NCBI RefSeq assembly: GCF_000485595.1
Contig: NW_014578539.1
Location: 32,460-60,892, forward strand
Reading direction: 5' to 3'
From: Priapulus caudatus
Lineage: Eukaryota; Priapulida; Priapulimorpha; Priapulimorphida; Priapulidae
DNA length: 28,433 nucleotides
The position numbers and the translations under genes were made by a program. Numbering within the stretch: the stretch's first letter is position 1; each line of letters starts with the position of its first letter. Positions 23,097 to 28,433 of the stretch are shown piece after piece. The notes under the pieces are model-generated. The model did no database searches, was not told where the DNA came from, and saw only the letters and a list, made by a program, of their open reading frames with translations.

Positions 23097-23854
23097 TGAA
23101 TTCAACAGGGGGAGGGGAGGGGATTATGCGGGGGAGAGGGGGAGGGGGAACTAGGGGGCAGGGCGGGGGGGGAAACTAGGGGAGGTTTTCCGGGGTGGCC
23201 GTGTTATTTTGAACGTAGACTTATTAACTGCGTAAATCGCACCACACCATAGACGGTATTGTGGGGTTCGTGTATATATAGGATTAGCCGACGTCAGGGT
23301 TGTACAGTTAGTGACATGTTAACTGTGCATTGTCAGTTAACTTGTGTACTGTCTGCCAGTGCATGCGTGGTCGGTAAAATACACGGCGTCGGATGTCCTG
23401 GTCGCAACGGCAATCTTGACGATCGGATTTCCTGGCGCTGTGGCAAACTTTTTTGTCGTGGAATTTAACGTCGTGGCGGACGGAAATTTAACGTGCGGCG
23501 CAACGATTCAAACAGGGCGGGAGTTTTTCCAAGGGAGCGCTGCGCGCCGTTTGCGACGTAGGGAGACCCTGTTACTGTTAGGGTTGGGTTATATATATAC
23601 TTATACTCGGCATAATAGATGTACCGGTCGGTCCGGATTATACGATCAGACCTATCGACCTATCAGCACTGCTGGAGAGGGTGTACTGTCCCCAGGAACT
23701 GCCAAACGCCTCCTGCGGCTGCGGTACGCGCGTCCGCGACTTATACCAGGAACGTACCCTGGATACTATTCTGATATGCGTTAGGTTAGGGTTAGGAAGG
23801 TAGGCGTAGGCGATCTCCTAGTTAGACTCGTTAGAATTTCAGGGTTCTCCCAGG
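23097..23854. repeat. Segment Y, copy 2
   Basis: Begins with a near-pure G tract (23107-23185), then 'accacaccatagacgg', a TA-repeat 'tgtatatata', an 'agtgcatgcgtggt' block, and a run of 'aatttaacg' blocks before 'gtagggagaccctg'. The end carries degraded hairpins and TTAGG repeats (23781-23796). A 146-codon frame at 23344-23784 overlaps it but is not preserved in the next Y copy, so I do not call it a gene. Confidence 0.6.
23781..23796 (+). repeat. Short telomere-like TTAGG/TTAGGG run
   Basis: TTAGG-TTAGGG-TTAGG at the end of Y copy 2, just after 'ctgatatgcg'. In the last Y copy the corresponding place reads 'ctaatatgccgg' without it; near 10640 it is degraded to 'gcgtttaggcagg'. Too short to be an interstitial telomere on its own. 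Confidence 0.5.
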
Positions 23855-24430
23855 ATTGAAATTCAAACAGTGGGTGGGGAAGGGGAAGGGGAGGGGAGCT
23901 GGAACTAGGGGTGCGCTCGTGTTTTTATACCGTACACTAATTATGCGTAAAATCACCACACCATAGACGGGTATTTTGGGGGTTTTGTATATATATAGAT
24001 ATAGCGAGTCGTGTGTACAGTAAGTTGTTAGGTGTGGGACATGTGATGTTTATTGTCTGCAGTGCATGCGTGGTACTGTAAAAATACATGCGGCGGGTGT
24101 CCTGGTCGAATAGTACTTCTTGACTTTTATTGTGGTGGAATTTAATCGGGGCGGAGATAATTTAAACGGGGCGCAACGATTGAAACAGGGGGGAGTTTTC
24201 CCAAACGGGGCTCGCGCGCCCCGTTTGCGCAACGTAGGGAGAACCCTGATATTATACTATACTTATACTCGGCATAATAGATAGTTACCAGGGTACGGTC
24301 CGGTATACCGATAGACCCTATCGACCCTATCAGCACTGCTGAGAGGGTCTATGTCCCCAGGGTACTGCCGGAACGTACCCTGGGCCTGGGTACGGTCCGG
24401 TATACCGGAACGTACCCTGGTACTATCTAA
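23855..24430. repeat. Segment Y, copy 3 with terminal hairpins
   Basis: Repeats Y from 'gaaattcaaacag' plus a G tract and 'accacaccatagacgg' to the hairpin cluster. It appears cleaner than copy 2. It ends near 'tactatctaatatg' (about 24434), after which unrelated sequence with an LTR follows; this is the right edge of the whole array. Confidence 0.6.
24311..24420. repeat. Three hairpins in series at the array's right end
   Basis: Hairpin 1 is ATAGACCCT (24311-24319) with AGGGTCTAT (24344-24352), enclosing 'cagcactgctg'. Hairpin 2 is CCAGGGTAC (24357-24365) with GTACCCTGG (24375-24383). Hairpin 3 is a 36-bp palindrome centred on CCGGTATACCGG (24397-24408), with arms reaching 24385 and 24420 and two mismatches. 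Hairpins 2 and 3 share the CCAGGGTACG/CGTACCCTGG arms. This cluster is the likely right terminus or processing site of the element. Confidence 0.7.
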
Positions 24431-24476
24431 TATGCCGGCCCGTACCTCGCCTACTCCACTAACGAGTCTAGGGAGT

Positions 24477-24630
24477 TGTTACGATATGAGATTCATGTAT
24501 CGATACCGTATATGTACATCGTTGATGACGTCACATGGCAACATAGCTGGAGGGAATAAAATGGCTACCTATAACTCATCACATGGTTGAACATTGCCTC
24601 CTTATTATAGGCCATCAGGCACGCCTCACA
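24477..24630 (+). mobile_element. 5' LTR of a Gypsy-type retrotransposon
   Basis: Begins TGTTACG and ends CTCACA directly against a primer binding site, which gives a 154-bp LTR. It includes an AATAAA polyadenylation signal at 24555-24560. Short LTRs with TGTTA...CA ends occur in Mag/SURL-like Gypsy elements. No second LTR was seen in the window, and the target duplication cannot be checked. Confidence 0.55.
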
Positions 24631-24643
24631 TGGTGGCAGCGGT
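24631..24643 (+). promoter_or_regulatory. tRNA-Leu primer binding site
   Basis: TGGTGGCAGCGGT is complementary to the 3' end of a tRNA-Leu (AAG) type, CCGCTGCCA plus CCA. It starts immediately after the LTR's CA, as expected for priming of minus-strand DNA. Confidence 0.6.
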
Positions 24644-25375
24644 AAAGAAACAGCAGTAATTAATGAAGACATTAAACCGCGGTGAAGACATGGAACAATC
24701 GAAAGTGAGGCTATAACCACCGTTTCGGAGGAGTTGAGTTTTATTTTTCGCCAGATTGATTTGGACATGACAACGCCAGCGGCGCGCCATGCATGAACTT
24801 AGGCTAGGGCTAGGCCGATTCCCCCTAGCTACTAGCTGGATACCAAATCATAATCAGTGTTCGCAGTTTGCTGGTGATGAGATACCACAACATGGTGACA
24901 ACACTTGCAGCATACGAGAGACTGAATTAGACGAGATGAGAGTCACTACAGAGTACAGGCTACAGCCTACATTCCACGGCAGGCAAACGACAATGAAAAA
25001 GGCGGGAGATCACGCGCAGCTCTGCCGCTAAAGCAGGAAGGACACAGCTAGGGAGCGGAGAGATCGAATAGCAAGTCGGTGAAGAAGCCCACGGCTGTTA
25101 AGACTGTTAAGAAAACTGCAAGTGCGGTACCGTCATGGGAATAATTAAGCTGACGCGCACAAGGCCGCGAGTGCTAAGAGATAAGACTGCAACGAGTGAT
25201 AGAAGAGAAGGCAGTCGTTTTCACCCGCGCTGTAGACAAAAGGACGCATCTAAGACATATCTGGAAAAGCAAGTGGCATCATATGCCAATGGGAGGAGAA
25301 ATCGAGGCCAGCGCAGCCAAAGACTAAAGACACATTAAGAGTTAAAGAAGAACGGTATTGTTGATATATATAGCC
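24644..25375 (+). pseudogene. Degenerate retrotransposon interior
   Basis: Follows the primer site. It has only short frames (for example 24789-25031 and 25135-25338), with Lys/Arg-rich stretches such as KKPTAVKTVKKTA. No zinc knuckle, protease or reverse transcriptase motif was recognised. It is probably leader and decayed gag; the rest of the element is absent and the foldback cluster begins at 25440. Confidence 0.35.
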
Positions 25376-25439
25376 TGTAGGATCGAAATACCATAGCCAG
25401 TAACGAGCGGTCCCGGTTTAGTATATATGTGTTATGGTA

Positions 25440-25815
25440 GGGGCACACGAGCGATTTTTATCGCCCGATCGCCGCGAATTTCAAAATCGCTCGAAAAAAT
25501 CGCTCGTGTGCCCCTTCACGTCGACGCCGATTTTAATCGGCCGACCGAATCGCCCGTATCCAAAATGTTAGATATTTTCGGGCGATTATTTACGCCGGGC
25601 GATTATTATCGCTCGTGTGCCCGTGACCGGCGTATTTTGTCGCCCGAGATCAACAACACGTCCGATTGGTTTAGAAAAATCGGGGCACACGAGCGATTTT
25701 TATCGCCCGATCGCGGCGATTAAAATTGCCAGCGAATTTAATCGCCCGATCACGAAGGGGCACACGTAGCGATTTTTATCGCCCGATCACGAAGGGGCAC
25801 ACGTGACGTAGCGAA
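25440..25815. mobile_element. Foldback MITE cluster
   Basis: GGGGCACACGAGCG (25440-25453) and CGCTCGTGTGCCCC (25501-25514) bound a 75-bp foldback unit. A second right end lies at 25610-25623 and a second left end at 25682. A 37-bp tandem duplication (units at 25741 and 25778, sharing 'atcgcccgatcacgaagggg') finishes the cluster. The recurring core is 'gcgatttttatcgcccgatc'. No coding capacity. Confidence 0.75.
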
Positions 25816-25899
25816 TTTGAGAGCGTACGCGTACGCCACTCGACAGAACATTTAACATCACATGATATCCTGGGAACGGATAAACAATCGCGTCACATG

Positions 25900-25913
25900 C
25901 TGCCATCTAGTGG
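25900..25913 (-). promoter_or_regulatory. CTCF consensus match 1
   Basis: The minus strand reads CCACTAGATGGCAG, a full match to the CTCF core CCASYAGRKGGCRS. Binding is inferred. Confidence 0.5.
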
Positions 25914-25998
25914 CGGGTTCGAGAAACTTCACCCTCATGTCAGATGCTACAGATCATGTGGCAGGCAAAGTCGAGAAACGTCACCCTCACATCAGATG

Positions 25999-26012
25999 CT
26001 GCCATCTAGTGG
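25999..26012 (-). promoter_or_regulatory. CTCF consensus match 2
   Basis: Identical CCACTAGATGGCAG on the minus strand, same orientation, 99 bp from the first. Confidence 0.5.
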
Positions 26013-26101
26013 CAAAGTCGAGAAACTTAACCCGACTCGCCCAATACAAGAACTGACATCGAAACTGTTGCTAATGCTATGACCTGAAGCGCACCCTACA
26101 G

Positions 26102-26185
26102 GCTCACGATCGCGAGCAGAGTCGACAGCAGCAGCTGGAGCGCGTGAAGGAACGTCACCCTAGCGACCGGCACCAGATCTCACAT
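26102..26185 (+). CDS. Exon of a CIBAR1/FAM92-like BAR-domain protein
   Basis: The 28 codons read AHDREQSRQQQLERVKER, then HPSDRHQISH. As I recall the vertebrate protein, the equivalent reads ...ARNREAKQLTQLERTRQRNPSDRHVISQ and lies in the helical BAR region used for membrane binding at the ciliary base with CBY1. The exon ends at CAT before gtctgt (weak donor, +5 G) in phase 0, which joins smoothly to the next exon (AETEL). The acceptor chosen is 'gcaccctacag', with a 'ctaat' branch-like site 25-30 bases before. Similarity seems to extend upstream to DLKRTLQ (26081-26101), where no AG acceptor with an open frame exists; acceptor 'ctgaag' (exon from 26090) is the alternative. Earlier exons were not found in the window. 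Confidence 0.65.
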
Positions 26186-26215
26186 GTCTGTTCACATCGC
26201 ACGCGCACGTGTATA

Positions 26216-26677
26216 CAGTGGCGTAGTTAGGGGGGGCCAAAGGGGGCCATGGCCCCACTGTTGATCCAAAAGTTAAAAAAATAAAAAATAAAAGAATTGT
26301 TCTACTAAAAAGAGAATTGTCGTAGTCAGAATGAAGGCTGTACATGTACTCAAACGTGCCTCAAATACCATCTCCTGCGATCTACATTTTCAAAATTTTC
26401 TGTGGGAGGATCCCCAGACCCCCCACCTGTCTTCACCCCCCTACTTGGAATCCTGGATCCGCCACTGAACAGTTTACAAAGCTTGGGAGCAGAGAACAAC
26501 GAACAAAAATTTTGCCTTTTTGCATGGCGCCCAAAACAAAGATTGCTGAGAGGTGAGGGAGCGTAGGGTGTGAAGAGGGAGGCGGAGGACCATTAAAATA
26601 TTAGGTCATCCACTATTTTGCGCAGTTTGCTGTTTTTGGCCCCCCCCCCCTGTTAAAAAATCCTGGCTAGGCCACTG
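26216..26677. mobile_element. hAT-type MITE with target duplication
   Basis: Ends are CAGTGGCGTAG at the left and CTAGGCCACTG at the right, imperfect inverted repeats starting CAGTG. The flanks are CGTGTATA (26208-26215) and CATGTATA (26678-26685), an 8-bp duplication with one mismatch, as expected for hAT. It is 462 bp with no transposase and contains a second hAT end internally at about 26467. Confidence 0.75.
26379..26467 (-). mobile_element. Second hAT end nested in the MITE
   Basis: Its reverse complement starts CAGTGGCGGATCCAGGATT and runs through a G-rich block. It is similar to 29-135 at the window start. It lacks a matching partner and target duplication, so it is either a nested truncated insertion or an ancient composite. 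Confidence 0.5.
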
Positions 26678-26931
26678 CATGTATAGCTATCAACCCTGAC
26701 ACCACATGCATCACATGTGTGCTCCATAACAAACAGTATAGTTTTTATCACAACTATTACGGCCATCAATTCCGTTTCTGTCGTGCATGTAGCTGCATAG
26801 CGAAAATCTCTGAAGAGAACGATCGGAGTGTTCATTCCTATTCATATCCCTAGAGTGTTTGCATGTGCAGCTGTTCGAACTGTTAGGAAGGTTGGCTGGC
26901 TGGTTGTGAATTTATACCAACACGCACGCAG

Positions 26932-26989
26932 TCACACACGCATGCATGCACGCATGCATGCACGCATGCGTGTACGCACACACACACAC
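26932..26989. repeat. GCAT/CA microsatellite
   Basis: Alternating purine/pyrimidine run of 'gcatgcatgcac' units then (CA)n, inside the intron. Such runs can adopt Z-form DNA and vary in length. Confidence 0.85.
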
Positions 26990-27151
26990 TCGCTCTCACA
27001 CTGCACCGACGCATGTGGCATAATTATAGCCTGTTGCACGCAAAATAATTATAAGATACATAATTTTTACATAACCCCTAATTTATACGTACGAACTCGC
27101 GATGTTACGTATGTGTGTGTATATATTTGTATCTGCGTTATTGACATACAG

Positions 27152-27256
27152 GCGGAGACAGAGCTGATGCGGGCCAGCGTGGACGCGTCGCGGTCCGGTA
27201 AAGCCTTGGAAGAACAGCTCGATCAGTTTGAGAGAAAGAAGATTGCTCTGCTGAAG
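27152..27256 (+). CDS. Exon of a CIBAR1/FAM92-like BAR-domain protein
   Basis: Exactly 35 codons, phase 0 at both ends, between 'ttattgacatacag' and a good donor, 'gtgagg'. It encodes AETELMRASVDASRSGKA, then LEEQLDQFERKKIALLK. The vertebrate counterpart, from memory, is [35 protein letters not shown], so the order ...SDRH.IS.AETEL... spans the two exons as in the known protein. The next expected segment (IFSEFITIEMLFHGKALEVYT) would lie in the following exon, beyond the window. Intact, with no stops. Plus strand, same gene as 26102-26185. Confidence 0.75.
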
Positions 27257-27628
27257 GTGAGGGTCTACTTTTCATTATACTGCACCCAGGCTGAAAAGTT
27301 TGGGTAGGTAGGTAGGCTTTTTTTACAAATTCAGCATGGCGTCTACATGCTCGGGGGTGAATGTTGAATGTTTGTTTTGCTTGGTACATATAATGTATTG
27401 CCTACAGATTTATGTAATGTACAGTGATACAATTTGTAAAAAAAAAGAAAAAATGGGAAAGATCGACAACAATTTTTGAGTCAGCTCCTTTTTGGCAAAT
27501 AATACAATATTTTTATTATGGCCCAGGGTGTTTATTGTCGTGGACATCGTCAAATTTGCAGGGGCATCACAGCGAGTAAGGAGGGCAGCCATAGCGGTTA
27601 CCAGTTGGTACCTTTGTGAAATTCTGGT
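27257..27628 (+). other. Intron sequence before the minisatellite
   Basis: Starts with donor GT at 27257. It contains 'gtaggtaggtagg' (27303-27315) and an A-rich run near 27439. No exon was recognised. Confidence 0.5.
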
Positions 27629-28433
27629 CGTCATCATCGTGTCATCGCGTCGTGACATTATCGCGTCGTGTCATTGTACCGTTCCTACACCATGTCATCA
27701 CATCGTGTCAGCGCGTCGTGTCATTGTACCGTTTCTACACCGTGTCATCACATCGTGGCATTATCGCGTTGTGTCATTCTACCGTTTCTACACCATGTCA
27801 TCACATCGTGGCATTATCGCGTCGTGTCATTGTACCGTTCCTACGCCGTGTCATCACATCGTGTCATCGCGTCGTGTCATTGTACCGTTTCTACACCGTG
27901 TCATCACATCGTGGCATTATCGCGTCGTGTCATTGTACCGTTCCTACGCCGTGTCATCACATCGTGTCATCGCGTCGTGTCATTGTACCGTTCCTACGCC
28001 GTGTCATCACATCGTGTCATCGCGTCGTGTCATTGTACCGTTTCTACACCATGTCATCACATCGTGTCATCACACCGTGTCATTATCATGTCATGTCATT
28101 GTACCGTTTCTACACCATGTCATCACATCGTGTCATCGCGTCGTGGCATTATCGCGTCGTGTCATTGTACCGTTCCTACGCCGTGTCATCACATCGTGTC
28201 ATCGCGTCATGTCATTGTACCGTTTCTACACCATGTCATCACACCATGGCATTATCATGTCGTGTCATTGTACCGTTTCTACACCATGTCATCACACCAT
28301 GGCATTATCATGTCGTGTCATTGTACCGTTTCTACACCATGTCATCACACCATGGCATTATCATGTCGTGTCATTGTACCGTTTCTACACCGTGTCATCA
28401 CACCGTGTCATTATCATGTCATGTCATTGTACC
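27629..28433. repeat. 50/53-bp minisatellite, at least 15 units
   Basis: The unit is 'gtgtcatcacatcgtgtcat', then 'cgcgtcgtgtcattgtaccg', then 'tttctacacc'. A 53-bp variant has 'ggcattat' replacing 'gtcat'. Shorter 'cgtgtcat' sub-repeats occur inside the unit. Units drift from cgcg-type to catg-type towards the right. It runs off the window end, so the total length is unknown. It is not a CRISPR: there are no unique spacers. Confidence 0.9.

Larger units (their letters stand above)
25892..26035. repeat. ~50-bp tandem repeat, 2.7 units
   Basis: Units read 'atgctgccatctagtggc', '..tcgagaaac', 'tcaccctcac/atgtcag'. The middle unit has the CTCF-like part altered to 'gctacagatcatgtggca'. It lies ~65 bp upstream of the host-gene exon. 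Confidence 0.75.
26186..27151 (+). other. Intron of the FAM92-like gene
   Basis: Runs from GT at 26186 to AG at 27150-27151, 966 bp. It is largely filled by a hAT MITE (26216-26677) starting only 30 bp after the donor, followed by unique sequence and an alternating purine/pyrimidine microsatellite. The open frame from 26828 into the next exon is read-through without coding character. Confidence 0.6.

Noticed and set aside
23344-23784. 146-codon frame in Y copy 2
   Set aside because: The frame is not preserved in the next Y copy and crosses repeat blocks and hairpins.
540-24430. Polinton, Crypton, Helitron or DDE element
   Set aside because: No polymerase, integrase, tyrosine recombinase, Rep/helicase or DDE motif, and no TIR or 5'-TC/CTRR-3' ends were seen.
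26828-27307. 159-codon plus-strand frame
   Set aside because: Only the 35 codons at 27152-27256 look like protein; the rest is intron with a microsatellite.
27629-28433. CRISPR array
   Set aside because: Whole units repeat, without unique spacers, in eukaryotic intron context.

Overview
The window looks like metazoan nuclear DNA, probably from a marine invertebrate. The reasons are: two short exons that together match the CIBAR1/FAM92 BAR-domain protein, hAT-type MITEs with CAGTGGCG ends, a Gypsy-type LTR with a tRNA-Leu primer site, foldback repeats, a 50/53-bp minisatellite, and remnants of two high-copy metazoan proteins that look like FEN1/XPG-type nucleases. There is no bacterial-style gene organisation and no long intact ORF of recognisable function. 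The species assignment is inference.

Layout. 1-135: end of a hAT-like MITE. 136-539: unique flank. 540-24430: a large repetitive block built from two head-to-tail copies of one element body (A, 540-9404; B, 14512-22014), three copies of a ~1.05 kb segment here called X (9405, 13473, 22015), and several copies of a G-rich, hairpin-rich segment here called Y (about 10660-12055, 23097, 23855). A 1.4-kb almost pure purine tract lies between Y and the middle X. Body B starts directly after the 12-bp palindrome CCGGTATACCGG that ends the middle X.

Each body carries two coding remnants arranged head to head. The minus-strand one (17303-18711 in B, 3936-5560 in A) and the plus-strand one (18697-20006 in B, 5565-7112 in A) both show the layout of a FEN/XPG-like (PIN-fold) nuclease: an N-terminal Asp strand, a VFDxY...ER block, and an acidic EAD...DDTDV/SEDxxV block. 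Both end in Cys-rich and acidic tails. The minus gene has lost the segment between DDTDV and its Cys-rich tail in both copies; the plus gene keeps all blocks but is frameshifted. The rest of each body is non-coding and contains a ~190-bp-arm inverted repeat, a direct repeat, nuclear-receptor-like half-sites and a CpG-rich stretch. Each X carries a ~250-bp quasi-palindrome.

The copies differ mainly by very frequent 1-3 base indels. Body A and the last X are much noisier than 13473-18500. This may be decay, or raw long-read error in the assembly; the pattern suggests the second at least in part.

24477-25375 is the 5' end of a Gypsy-type LTR retrotransposon. 25440-25815 is a cluster of foldback repeats. 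25892-26035 is a ~50-bp tandem repeat carrying two perfect CTCF consensus matches. Exons of the CIBAR1/FAM92-like host gene lie at about 26102-26185 and 27152-27256, both phase 0, with a hAT MITE and a CA/GCAT microsatellite in the intron between them. The following intron is occupied by the minisatellite, which runs off the window end.
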